From Novosphingobium terrae (GTDB lineage Bacteria > Pseudomonadota > Alphaproteobacteria > Sphingomonadales > Sphingomonadaceae), in the NCBI RefSeq assembly GCF_017163935.1, contig NZ_JABVZR010000001.1, forward strand, positions 930,001 to 994,000: a stretch of 64,000 nucleotides of DNA, given 5' to 3'. Under the pieces are notes generated by a model. The model searched no databases and was not told where the DNA came from. It worked only from the letters and a program-made list of their open reading frames with translations. Made by a program: the position numbers and the translations under genes. Positions 9,390-17,821 of the stretch are shown here, piece after piece; within the stretch, counting starts at the first letter, position 1; the number at the start of each line of letters is the position of its first letter.

Positions 9390-9403
9390 TTTCCTCTTCC
9401 TTT

Positions 9404-12400
9404 TTAAACCTCTGCCAGCAACTGCTCCGCCGCTTCCAGATCGACACTGACCAGCCGCGAAACCCCCTTTTCCACCATCGTCACGCCAAACAGACGATGC
9501 ATCCGGCTCATCGTCACGGCGTTGTGGGTGACGATCAGGTAGCGCGTGTCGGTTTCCCCCACCATCGCCTCCAGCAGATCGCAAAACCGCTCGATGTTGG
9601 CGTCGTCCAAAGGCGCGTCCACCTCGTCCAGCACGCAGATGGGCGAGGGATTGGTGAGGAACAGGGCGAAGATCAGCGCTACGGCGGTCAAGGCCTGCTC
9701 GCCGCCGGATAGCAGCGTCAGCGATTGCAACCGCTTCCCCGGCGGCTGGGCGAAGATTTCCAGCCCGGCCTCTAGCGGATCATCCGAATCGACCAGCGCC
9801 AGATGCGCCGCGCCACCCTGAAACAGGCGGGTAAACAGACGCCGGAAATGCCCATCGACGGCCTCGAAGGCGGCGCGCAGGCGCTCGCGACCCTCGCGAT
9901 TGAGGCTGCCGATCGAGCCGCGCAGACGGGCGACGGCCTCGGTGAGTTCGGCGCGTTCGCGCTGCGAATCGCTGGCGCGGGTCTCGGCGATGGCCAGCTC
10001 TTCGGCGGCGACGAGGTTGACCGGACCGATGCGCTCGCGCTCGGTGGAGAGGCGCTCCATGGCGCTGGTTTCGTCAGCGGCGGAAACGCTGGCGTTCTCG
10101 TCGAAACCGAAGCGCTCGGGCAGCAGGGGCGGGGGGCACTGGAAGCGCTCGCCAGAGATGCGGCCCATTTCGGCGCGGCGCAGCTCCTCGTTTTCGGCGC
10201 GGGCGGTGGCGCCGGCGCGGGCCTCGCGGGCATCGCCCAGCACCTCTTGCGCGGCGGAGAAGGCGGCATCGGCGGCTTGCGCTTCGGCGGTGGCGGCGGT
10301 GAGTTCGCTTTCGGCCTGCGCCAGTTCGGCGGCGATCCGGTTGCGGATGTCCTCGGCCTCGGCGATGCGCTTTTGCAGCGCGGGCGGTTCGGCGGCGACG
10401 ACGGCGCGCTCTTCCTCGATCTCGGCAAAGCGGCGGCCCATTTCGGCGAGGCGCTTGGCGGCATCGCCGGCGCGGGCCTGCCAGCTGGCCATATCGGCGG
10501 CCTGAGCGATCACGCGCTCGCGCGCCACAGCCAGCATCTGATCCTGCGCGGAAAGCGCTGCCGTGGCGTGCTGATGTGCGTTGCGGGCGGCCTGATGGCG
10601 GGCTTGCGCCTCGGCCAGTTCGGCGCGGCCAGCATCGGGCGCGGGCAGGGCGGCGCGGGCATCCAGAGCGGTCTGGTGCTCGGCGCGGGCGGCGTTCAGC
10701 TGTTGCTCCAGATCGTGAGCGGCACTGGCCAGTTCGGCGCGGCGGCGGGCGAGGCGTTCCTTCTCCGCCTCGGCGCGGTCGACGCGGCGCAGGGCTTGCC
10801 GTTCCGCCTCCGACGCCTGAGTCACGGCGCGTTCGGCGGCAATGGCGGCCTGCGATGTGGCGGCCAGATCGGCGGCGGCTTTGGCTTGCGCCGCCTCGGC
10901 CTGAGCCAGAGCCTCGCGCAGCGGCGGCAGTTGCGCGTCCAGCGTGGCGAAGCGGTTGTCGGCCTCCAGCCTTGCCGCTTCCGCCGCACCTTCGCCGCGC
11001 GCGACAAAGCCGTCCCAGCGGCGCAGATGGCCCGCGCGCGTCACCAGCCATGCGCCGGGGGGCAGGGCGCGGCCATCATCGGCCTCCACCACCTGCACCA
11101 GCGCGAGGCGGGCAGCGAGTTCGGGCGGAGCGCCGGGGACATGGGCGGCCAGCGCATCAGGCAGAGCCTTCGGCGCCTCGGCCCCGGTCCAGAAGCGACC
11201 CTCGGCCTGAGCAGGCGCCGGGCCCAGCGGCGCGCGGGCATCGCGGCCCAGCACGGCGGCCAGAGCGCGCTCATAGCCCGGTTCTGCGCGCAGATGGTCG
11301 AGGGCGAGGCGCTGCCCTGCCGAACCCCTGGCGGCCTTGGCGCGGGCTTCCCGGTCACGCTGCAGGGCCGTGTGTTCGCGCTCGATTCCCGCCAGATCGG
11401 CGCGGGCCGAGGCCACCGCTGCCGCGCCTGCATCGCGTGCCGCTTGCAGACTGGCCTTGGCATTCTGGGCCTCATCCAAAGCCGCGCGCGCCTGCGCCAG
11501 ATCCTGCGCGGCAGCAGCATTGGCGGCCTGAGCAGCGGCCAGTTCCGCCTCCACATCGCCCGCCGCTTCCAGCGCGCGCATGGCGGCCGCAGACCTGTCG
11601 ATCTCCCCCTGAGCGCGCGCCAACCGGCTGGCGGCGGCGCTGACCTGAGCGTCAGCCACGCGCCATTCCGCTTCGATCCCCGCCTGTTTGGCGGTGGCCT
11701 GTGCCGAGGCGATCTCCGCCTCACGCGCCGCGCGATCGGCCTGTTCCAGCGCCATGGCGAGGGCAGGGCGGCGGGTTTCTTCTGCCGCCAGTTGATCGCG
11801 GGCGGCGGCGTGTTCGCGCTCCAGCCGCTCGATGGCGGCGGCGGCATCGCGGGTCAGGCGGTCGGCTTCGCCCTGATCCTCTTCCAGACGTGTGTGCTGG
11901 CGGGTCAGGTCCTTGAGCTGCCGTTCCACGCCCTCCAGCTTTGTCGTCAGCTGGGCCAGCAGATGGCCCTGCGCATGGGCATCGTCGCGCCGGTCGGTCA
12001 GGGTCTCGCGGGTTCTGGCCATGGTCTGGGCGGCGGCGGCCTGACGGTTCTGGGCGATGGCGGCCAGAGTTTGCGCCTTGGCCACCTGCTCTTCAGCGGC
12101 GCTGGCCTGAGCGCGCGCCAGCTTCGCCGCCTCTGCCGCCTCGCGCCAGCGGGCGTAGATCACGCGCGCTTCGGCGGTGCGGATCAGCTCGGAAAGGTTG
12201 CGGTATTTCTCGGCGGCGCGGGCCTGTCGGCGCAAGGCGGCGATCTGCCCGTCCAGCCCGGCCATGATATCGTCGAGGCGCGTCAGATTGGCCTCGGTGG
12301 CGCGCAATTTCTGTTCGGCATCGCGGCGGCGCACATGCAGCCCGGCGATGCCGGCGGCCTCTTCCAGCATGGCGCGGCGCTCGCCCGGCTTGGCGGCGAT

Positions 12401-12829
12401 GACCGCGGCGATGCGGCCCTGAGACACCAGCGCGGGCGAATGCGCGCCTGTCGCGGCATCGGCAAAGACCAGCGCCACATCCTTGGCCCGGCAGTCGCGC
12501 CCGTTGATGCGATAGGCGCTGCCCGCGCCGCGCTCGATGCGGCGCACCACGTCCAGCGGCTCGCCCTCGGCGTCCATCGCGCCCAGCACCACTTCGGCGA
12601 AATCGCGCGGGGGGCGGCTGGCGGTGCCTGCGAAGATCACATCTTCCATGCCGCCGCCGCGCATCGATTTGGCGCTGCTTTCGCCCATCACCCAGCGGAT
12701 GGCTTCCAGAAGGTTCGATTTGCCGCAGCCATTGGGGCCGACAACGCCGGTCAGCCCCGGCTCGATACGCAGTTCAGCCGGCTCGACGAAGCTTTTGAAG
12801 CCCGACAGTTTGAGCCGGCTGATACGCAT
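9404..12829 (-). CDS. smc: Chromosome segregation protein SMC
   Basis: The ATPase of the condensin complex, which loops and segregates chromosomal DNA with ScpA and ScpB. The N-terminal head has Walker A GPNGCGKSN (residues 31-39); then come two long Ala/Glu/Arg-rich coiled coils separated by a hinge (about 500-640). The C-terminal head has the ABC signature LSGGEQ (about 1038) and Walker B VLDEVDAPLDD (about 1065). 1141 residues is normal for alphaproteobacteria. It is last in the dciA-dsbA-dsbA-smc operon, starting 6 nt after the second dsbA gene. The large antisense frame is only a by-product of GC-rich codons. Confidence 0.95.
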   Translation of the reverse strand: MRISRLKLSGFKSFVEPAELRIEPGLTGVVGPNGCGKSNLLEAIRWVMGESSAKSMRGGGMEDVIFAGTASRPPRDFAEVVLGAMDAEGEPLDVVRRIERGAGSAYRINGRDCRAKDVALVFADAATGAHSPALVSQGRIAAVIAAKPGERRAMLEEAAGIAGLHVRRRDAEQKLRATEANLTRLDDIMAGLDGQIAALRRQARAAEKYRNLSELIRTAEARVIYARWREAAEAAKLARAQASAAEEQVAKAQTLAAIAQNRQAAAAQTMARTRETLTDRRDDAHAQGHLLAQLTTKLEGVERQLKDLTRQHTRLEEDQGEADRLTRDAAAAIERLEREHAAARDQLAAEETRRPALAMALEQADRAAREAEIASAQATAKQAGIEAEWRVADAQVSAAASRLARAQGEIDRSAAAMRALEAAGDVEAELAAAQAANAAAAQDLAQARAALDEAQNAKASLQAARDAGAAAVASARADLAGIEREHTALQRDREARAKAARGSAGQRLALDHLRAEPGYERALAAVLGRDARAPLGPAPAQAEGRFWTGAEAPKALPDALAAHVPGAPPELAARLALVQVVEADDGRALPPGAWLVTRAGHLRRWDGFVARGEGAAEAARLEADNRFATLDAQLPPLREALAQAEAAQAKAAADLAATSQAAIAAERAVTQASEAERQALRRVDRAEAEKERLARRRAELASAAHDLEQQLNAARAEHQTALDARAALPAPDAGRAELAEAQARHQAARNAHQHATAALSAQDQMLAVARERVIAQAADMASWQARAGDAAKRLAEMGRRFAEIEEERAVVAAEPPALQKRIAEAEDIRNRIAAELAQAESELTAATAEAQAADAAFSAAQEVLGDAREARAGATARAENEELRRAEMGRISGERFQCPPPLLPERFGFDENASVSAADETSAMERLSTERERIGPVNLVAAEELAIAETRASDSQRERAELTEAVARLRGSIGSLNREGRERLRAAFEAVDGHFRRLFTRLFQGGAAHLALVDSDDPLEAGLEIFAQPPGKRLQSLTLLSGGEQALTAVALIFALFLTNPSPICVLDEVDAPLDDANIERFCDLLEAMVGETDTRYLIVTHNAVTMSRMHRLFGVTMVEKGVSRLVSVDLEAAEQLLAEV

Positions 12830-12835
12830 GAAGGA

Positions 12836-13591
12836 TCAGACCGCGCCGGCGGCCTGCAGCGCTTTGTCCACATCGGTCCACTCGGTCGAACCGACCTTGT
12901 TGCCGTTGACGAAGACGGTGGGGGTGGAATCGATGCCCTTGCTGCTGATGGCTTCGCTTTCCTTGGCCACCTTGGCGGCGGCGGCGGTGTCGGCCAGGCA
13001 CTTGTGCTGCTGATCGACCGAGAGGCCGCGCGCCGAGAAGAACTCGGTGTAGCCAAGCGCATCGGCCACGGTGATCATGCGCTGGGCAGGCGGCTGGTTC
13101 TGCGCGGCCTGAGCCTGCGGGAAACCGGCTTCCGAACGCTTTTCCATGGCGTCGAAATTGGCGAAGACCTGCTCGATCAGGCCGAAGGAAGCCTCTGTGG
13201 GGGCGCAGCGCACCAGCACGGTCAGCGGCACATCCTGCGGGTGGATGGCGAAGCTGCGGAATTCATAGGACACCTTGCCGCTCTTCACATAGGTGCCGAC
13301 GATCTTCTCCATGCCATCCTGAGCCAGCTTGGCGCAGTGCGGGCAGGAGAGCGAGCCATATTCCACCAGCTTCACCGGAGCGGCGGGATTGCCCATCACC
13401 AGACCGCCCTCGGCGGTGGGGACGATCACGTCCGACCACTGCTTGCCGGCGGGCGGCGTGGTGGGCGCGGCCACGGTGGGCGTGCTGGAGGTGGCGCCAT
13501 TGTCGGCCTTCTTGCAGGCAGCAACGCCCAGCGCCAGCGGAACGATGGCAGCGAGAGTCAGGGCGCGCTTATGCGACAAAAGGGTGGTCAT
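12836..13591 (-). CDS. DsbA-family thiol-disulfide protein, lipoprotein-type
   Basis: A thioredoxin-fold periplasmic disulfide oxidoreductase. The signal peptide ends in a lipobox (GVAAC), so the protein is probably membrane-anchored. The catalytic motif CPHC follows SLS (about residue 84), and the cis-Pro loop is DSTPTVFVNG near the C-terminus. ATG 13591 is chosen for the GAGGACAGG purine run about 6 nt upstream; longer starts add a Pro/Arg-rich leader in front of the signal. This is the second of two tandem DsbA-like genes and sits 6 nt from smc. Confidence 0.85.
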   Translation of the reverse strand: MTTLLSHKRALTLAAIVPLALGVAACKKADNGATSSTPTVAAPTTPPAGKQWSDVIVPTAEGGLVMGNPAAPVKLVEYGSLSCPHCAKLAQDGMEKIVGTYVKSGKVSYEFRSFAIHPQDVPLTVLVRCAPTEASFGLIEQVFANFDAMEKRSEAGFPQAQAAQNQPPAQRMITVADALGYTEFFSARGLSVDQQHKCLADTAAAAKVAKESEAISSKGIDSTPTVFVNGNKVGSTEWTDVDKALQAAGAV

Positions 13592-13719
13592 ATCAGGCCT
13601 GTCCTCATTCATATGATGGCCGTTGGGCCGGGGTTTTCGCGGGTGAGACAGCCGCCATGGGGGCAACGGCGGCCAGAGATGTTAGAAAGGCAAATTGGAA
13701 CGCCAGATGACTGGCGACA

Positions 13720-14478
13720 TTACAGGCGCGCCTCAAGCTGAGGGCGCAGGGTGGCCCAATCATAGGTGCCGGTCAGCAGCACGCCGTTGATGAAGAAGCC
13801 GGGGGTGCCGGTCACGCCCTTGGTCTGGGCGTCAGCGGTCTGGGCGGCGATGCGCTTGGCCAGCGCCTCATTGGTCAGGCAGCGGTCGGCCTCGCCGCGC
13901 GACAGGCCGCGCGTCTCGACGAAATCATAGAGTTTCAGATCATTGGCGATGGCGCGCATGCGGGTGGGCATCGGGCCCTCGAACCAGCGCTTCTGCTGAT
14001 CCTTGGAGAGATTCGAGGCCGGAGCCAGCCACTTGGACTGCTGGGCCAGGAAGGAATCATGCAGGAACTGGAACTTGGCGGGCGGCACGCAATTGGTCAG
14101 CAGCGCGACGGCCATATCCACCGGATCGCGCAGGAAATGGCGCACCTCGAAAGAGCCCTTGCCGTTTGCGATCATCGACAGGCGCAGCGTGGGCACGCCC
14201 TCTTCCTGGAAATGAGCGCAGTGCGGGCAGGTGTAGCTCATATACTCGACCAGATGCAGCCCCGCGTTGGGATTGCCGATCAGATGGCCGCCTTCAGGCG
14301 TAAGCGTGACGGTGTTGCCCCAATTGCCGCCCGCATTTGCGGAGGCAGCGGGCTTGGGGGGAGCGGAGATGGCCGGGCTGAGCGTCAGCGCGCCCAGCAG
14401 CGCCATCAGCGCAAGCAGGGCACGGGCGGCCAGTCGGAGGGGGCGAGCGGGCAATGTGGAGCAAAGCATGGCGCGCAT
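13720..14478 (-). CDS. DsbA-family thiol-disulfide protein, secreted
   Basis: The first of two tandem DsbA-like genes. It has a long Sec signal peptide (about residues 1-38, ending SPAISA), a thioredoxin active site TCPHC (about residue 84) and cis-Pro loop GTPGFFING. Unlike its neighbour it lacks a lipobox, so it should be soluble in the periplasm. Its ATG overlaps the stop of the upstream dciA gene as TAATG, which suggests translational coupling. The two proteins share active-site context (HLIGNPNAGLHLVEY versus GLVMGNPAAPVKLVEY) and probably arose by duplication. Confidence 0.85.
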   Translation of the reverse strand: MRAMLCSTLPARPLRLAARALLALMALLGALTLSPAISAPPKPAASANAGGNWGNTVTLTPEGGHLIGNPNAGLHLVEYMSYTCPHCAHFQEEGVPTLRLSMIANGKGSFEVRHFLRDPVDMAVALLTNCVPPAKFQFLHDSFLAQQSKWLAPASNLSKDQQKRWFEGPMPTRMRAIANDLKLYDFVETRGLSRGEADRCLTNEALAKRIAAQTADAQTKGVTGTPGFFINGVLLTGTYDWATLRPQLEARL

Positions 14479-15074
14479 TATTGGCCTTCCTCTTCGCGTC
14501 CTGCAAGGCTGCGCGCGAGGGATTCCAGCACGGCCTTCAACTCCGGGTCGCCGATGTCGCGTAGCGAATCGCCCAGTTCCACCGGGATGGGCTTCAGCAC
14601 GGGCGCCTCGGCCGCGCCGGCTGGGGCATAGGGGCGGGGTTTGACCTCGCCCTGCCTGATCTTCACGCGCTCCACGGCATTGTAGCCGAAGAAGCGGTTC
14701 ACCCGCTCGACAATCTCGGGCAGCATCATGCTGACGATCGGCGCATGGGCGGGCACGACGACCAGTTGCAGGATGCCGTCGCCTTTTTCGCCGGGGGCAA
14801 AGCGGATGGATTCGGGCGCGCAGATTTTCGCCCGCGCGGGCCCCACGATTTCGGGCCAGCGCGTCACCACGCTCGATTGCACAAAGCCGAATCGGCGAAA
14901 GGCGCTGCGCCCCACATCGGGCATCAGATCGGAGATCATCCGCGCCTGTCCGCCGCGCGCGCGTTCGAAAAGTTTGGGCGCGGTCTCTTTGGCTTTGCCT
15001 TTGGGGGCGGCTTTTGCGCCGCTGCTTTTAGTGCCCTTTGGGGCAGGGCGGCCCGCTTTGCGCTGTTCGTCCAT
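14478..15074 (-). CDS. DUF721 / DciA-type protein
   Basis: The DUF721 core (about residues 45-140) contains FGFVQSSVVTRWPEIVG and the RFAPG...GILQLVVVPAHAPIV stretch typical of this family. DciA members open and load the replicative helicase DnaB in bacteria lacking DnaC, which fits alphaproteobacteria. A basic disordered N-terminus (Lys/Pro/Ala) precedes the core. I start at ATG 15074 (MDEQRK), 42 bp inside the longest frame, because the extra leader is only Arg/Ser-rich. The gene is divergent from mutY. Confidence 0.8.
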   Translation of the reverse strand: MDEQRKAGRPAPKGTKSSGAKAAPKGKAKETAPKLFERARGGQARMISDLMPDVGRSAFRRFGFVQSSVVTRWPEIVGPARAKICAPESIRFAPGEKGDGILQLVVVPAHAPIVSMMLPEIVERVNRFFGYNAVERVKIRQGEVKPRPYAPAGAAEAPVLKPIPVELGDSLRDIGDPELKAVLESLARSLAGREEEGQ

Positions 15075-15130
15075 GGCCCTGCACCTTCCACGGCGTTTCC
15101 TTGAGCGGCTCGCCATGCCATAGGCGCCGC

Positions 15131-16204
15131 ATGGATGCCAGAGGCGACTCCCCGCAGAACCCCATCACCCAAGCCCTGCTGGCATGGTATCGCAGCCATG
15201 CCCGCACGCTGCCATGGCGCGCGCCGCCCGGTGCGCCGCGCATGGAGGCCTATCGCATCTGGCTTTCCGAGGTGATGCTGCAGCAGACGACCGTGGCGGC
15301 AGTTATCCCCTATTTCGAGACATTTACCCGCCGCTGGACCAGCGTTGAGGCTTTGGCTGCCGCTCCTGAAGAGGATGTGATGGCCGCCTGGGCCGGGCTT
15401 GGCTACTATTCCCGGGCCCGGCGTCTGGTGGAATGCGCGCGGGTGGTGGCCGGATTGGGGGCTTTTCCTCAAGATGAAGCGGGGCTGCGGGCTCTGCCGG
15501 GGCTGGGGGCCTATACGGCGGCGGCGGTGGCCTCGATCGCTTTCGGGCAGCGCGCGGTGGTGGTGGATGGCAATGTCGAGCGGGTGGTCTCGCGCCTGTT
15601 CGCCATCGATACGCCTTTGCCCACCGCCAAGACCTTGATCCGCGATGGCGCGGATAGTCTGACGCCTGACGATCATCCCGGCGATTTCGCTCAGGCCATG
15701 ATGGATCTGGGGGCGACGATCTGCACGCCCCGCTCGCCCAAATGCCTGATCTGCCCGGTGGCGGAGTGGTGCGAGGCCCGCGCCGAAGGCAAAGCCGAGG
15801 CCTATCCCGTCAAACCGCCCAAGGTGGCCAAGCCCGCGCGCATCGGCACCGTTTTCTGGATCACGCGAGAAGGCCCGCAAGGCGCCGAGGTCTGGCTGGT
15901 GCGCCGCGAGGGCAAAGGCCTGCTTGGCGGCATGCGTGCTCTGCCCGAGGATGGCTGGACCGCGCGGCTCGATGGTTCCCGCCAGCCGCCTTTCGCCGCA
16001 GCTTGGCGCGATCTTGGCGCGGTAACCCATGTTTTTACACATTTCTCGCTGACCATGACGGTGCAGGGCGCTACAGCACCCACACCCCCCGAAGGCCCGG
16101 GCGAATGGTGGCCGCTGGCCCGCATCGATGAGGCGGGGCTGCCCACCGTCTTCGCCCGTGCCGCAGCCCGCGCCATGGCGGGCCTAGAACTGGAGTTTCC
16201 ATGA
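15131..16204 (+). CDS. mutY: A/G-specific adenine glycosylase
   Basis: A base-excision repair enzyme that removes adenine paired with 8-oxoguanine. It has the helix-hairpin-helix region GLGAYTAAAVASIAF with the catalytic Asp in VVDGNVERV, and an iron-sulfur cluster motif C-x6-C-x2-C-x5-C in CTPRSPKCLICPVAEWC. The C-terminal NUDIX-like domain (about 235-357) recognises 8-oxoG and includes HVFTHFSLTM. The start is ATG 15131, which gives 357 residues. The last 4 bp overlap nudC as ATGA, so the two are coupled. Confidence 0.94.
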   Translation: MDARGDSPQNPITQALLAWYRSHARTLPWRAPPGAPRMEAYRIWLSEVMLQQTTVAAVIPYFETFTRRWTSVEALAAAPEEDVMAAWAGLGYYSRARRLVECARVVAGLGAFPQDEAGLRALPGLGAYTAAAVASIAFGQRAVVVDGNVERVVSRLFAIDTPLPTAKTLIRDGADSLTPDDHPGDFAQAMMDLGATICTPRSPKCLICPVAEWCEARAEGKAEAYPVKPPKVAKPARIGTVFWITREGPQGAEVWLVRREGKGLLGGMRALPEDGWTARLDGSRQPPFAAAWRDLGAVTHVFTHFSLTMTVQGATAPTPPEGPGEWWPLARIDEAGLPTVFARAAARAMAGLELEFP

Positions 16205-17121
16205 CTCTCGATACGATTCTGAGGAGCGGCCGCCCCCCCGTCGCCTTCACCGGCAGCCTGCTCGACCGTTCCGACGCCCTGCGCCGCGATGAGGCCGCGC
16301 TGGCCGCTCTGGCTGCTGCGCCGGAAGCCCGGCTGCTGATGCTGGACGGCATCGATCCGCAACTGACCGGAGATGGCGCGCTGGTCTGGGGCAAGGTGGC
16401 GCAGGCCGGTGAGGCCGAGCTGGTGTTCCTCGGCGTCGATCCGGCAGGCGTGGGTGCCTTCGCCGCCGTGCCTTTGCCCGAGCAGAGCCATGTCGGCCCG
16501 GCATCGCCTGCCTTGTGGGCGGCCATGGCCACCATCGCGCCCTCCGATCTGGCGATCTATGGGCTGGCGCGCAGTCTGGTCGGCTGGCACGCCCGCCATC
16601 GCTTCTGCCCGCGCTGCGGTTCGCCCACGGTGCTCGGCAAGGGCGGCTGGCAGCGGGGATGCACCAGTGAGGCATGCGGCGCCGACCATTTCCCGCGCAC
16701 CGATCCCGTCGTCATCATGTCCGTCGAGCATGACGGGGATCTCCTGCTGGGCCGCCAGCCGCGGTTTCCCACGCATCGCTACTCCACGCTGGCCGGTTTC
16801 GTGGAGCCGGGCGAATCGCTGGAGGAAGCCGTCGCCCGCGAGATCTTCGAGGAAGCCGGGATCGCGGTGGAAGATGTGCGTTTCATCGCCAGCCAGCCAT
16901 GGCCGTTTCCGTCATCGTTGATGCTGGGCTGCCATGCGCAGGCCCTCTCGCGCGAGTTGACGATGGACGCGACCGAACTGGAGGATGTCCGCTGGTTTTC
17001 CCGGGCCGAGGTCGCTGAGGCGATGGAGGCGCGGGAGCGGGGCGAGGATGGTGTGGCCTTCAGCGCGCCGGGGAAGCATGCCGTGGCGTGGCATTTGATG
17101 GAACATTGGTTGAAGAAGTAA
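16201..17121 (+). CDS. nudC: NAD+ diphosphatase (NADH pyrophosphatase / RNA deNADding)
   Basis: Hydrolyses NAD(H) to NMN(H) and AMP, and in related enzymes removes NAD caps from RNA. A zinc ribbon (CPRCGS...GCTSEACG, about residues 136-160) precedes the NUDIX box GFVEPGESLEEAVAREIFEE. The NudC-specific motif SQPWPFPSSLM (about 233-243) is intact. The gene is translationally coupled to mutY and ends 10 bp before a repeat element that may terminate the transcript. With mutY it forms a nucleotide-damage and turnover pair. Confidence 0.93.
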   Translation: MTLDTILRSGRPPVAFTGSLLDRSDALRRDEAALAALAAAPEARLLMLDGIDPQLTGDGALVWGKVAQAGEAELVFLGVDPAGVGAFAAVPLPEQSHVGPASPALWAAMATIAPSDLAIYGLARSLVGWHARHRFCPRCGSPTVLGKGGWQRGCTSEACGADHFPRTDPVVIMSVEHDGDLLLGRQPRFPTHRYSTLAGFVEPGESLEEAVAREIFEEAGIAVEDVRFIASQPWPFPSSLMLGCHAQALSRELTMDATELEDVRWFSRAEVAEAMEARERGEDGVAFSAPGKHAVAWHLMEHWLKK

Positions 17122-17130
17122 GAAGGAAGA

Positions 17131-17359
17131 TGCGAGGGGGTTACCCCCTCGCGCTCCCATAACGTCTTCCGACGCGAGGGTAGTGGCGCCGAAGCGGTGC
17201 GCTTAACCTCTCCACCTGCGCGATCTTAGGCGCCGCAGGCTTTAAAACCGATAGCGCTATTCCGGGAATACTGCCTGCGGCGCGGCGACGTTGCTCTGTG
17301 GCCGAACCCGATGCGCAACGCAGACAAAAATGGGAGCGCGAGGGTGTAACACCCTCGCA
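17131..17359. repeat. Palindromic intergenic element, copy 2
   Basis: Left stem GCGAGGGGG / CCCCCTCGC (17132-17152). The central GCGCCGCAGGC / GCCTGCGGCGC pair brackets a longer loop than in copy 1. Right stem GCGAGGGTG / CACCCTCGC (17338-17358), then T-rich sequence. Same orientation as copy 1; lies between converging nudC and the DUF1489 gene. Confidence 0.88.
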
Positions 17360-17379
17360 TTTCCTCTTTTTCCCTAAAC

Positions 17380-17784
17380 TTAAACCAACCCCAACTTGGC
17401 CAGTTCACTGACAAGATGACCGGGCAGAGCCTCCGAGCCATCCCCGCCGGAGCCCAGATCCGCCGGCGCATCCTTGCCCGCCAGATAGCGCCACCCCTGA
17501 TGCGCCCGGCGCGGCATCGGCGCCACGGGGATCAACTCCGGCGACAACCGCACCCAGAATCGGCCATCTTCCTTCTGCTCGAAGCCCAGAATAGGCGAGC
17601 GGCCCACGATCATATGAGCGTGAATCCAGAAGAGCGACCCGCCCTCCATCTCTTTCGCGCGGGTGGGCAGGTAGCGGGTTGTGATCCGCGCTTCGGGGGA
17701 TTGCGCTTCGAGGCGCGCGCGCAGGTCGGCGGCGCTCTCGCAGCCGAAGGCGATCTTGGTCATGTTGAGGGGGAGGTCAGCCAT
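17380..17784 (-). CDS. DUF1489 family protein
   Basis: A 134-residue cytosolic protein matching the alphaproteobacterial DUF1489 family: CESAADL near the start, ITTRYLPTRAKEMEGGSLFWI in the middle, then the distinctive SPELIPVAPMPRRAHQGWRYLAGKDAPADL. Function is unknown. It stands alone, converging on nudC across a repeat element; the mgtE gene upstream is transcribed toward it with a 37 bp gap. Confidence 0.82.
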   Translation of the reverse strand: MADLPLNMTKIAFGCESAADLRARLEAQSPEARITTRYLPTRAKEMEGGSLFWIHAHMIVGRSPILGFEQKEDGRFWVRLSPELIPVAPMPRRAHQGWRYLAGKDAPADLGSGGDGSEALPGHLVSELAKLGLV

Positions 17785-17821
17785 GGCGCCTAGGTGGTGG
17801 TTCCGGGCGCCCCGGTCAAGC

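Noticed and set aside
9803-13741. 1312-codon open frame antisense to smc and dsbA
   Set aside because: It mirrors the GC-rich third-position pattern of smc, has very biased Gly/Ala/Arg composition with no domain, and spans the smc/dsbA boundary.
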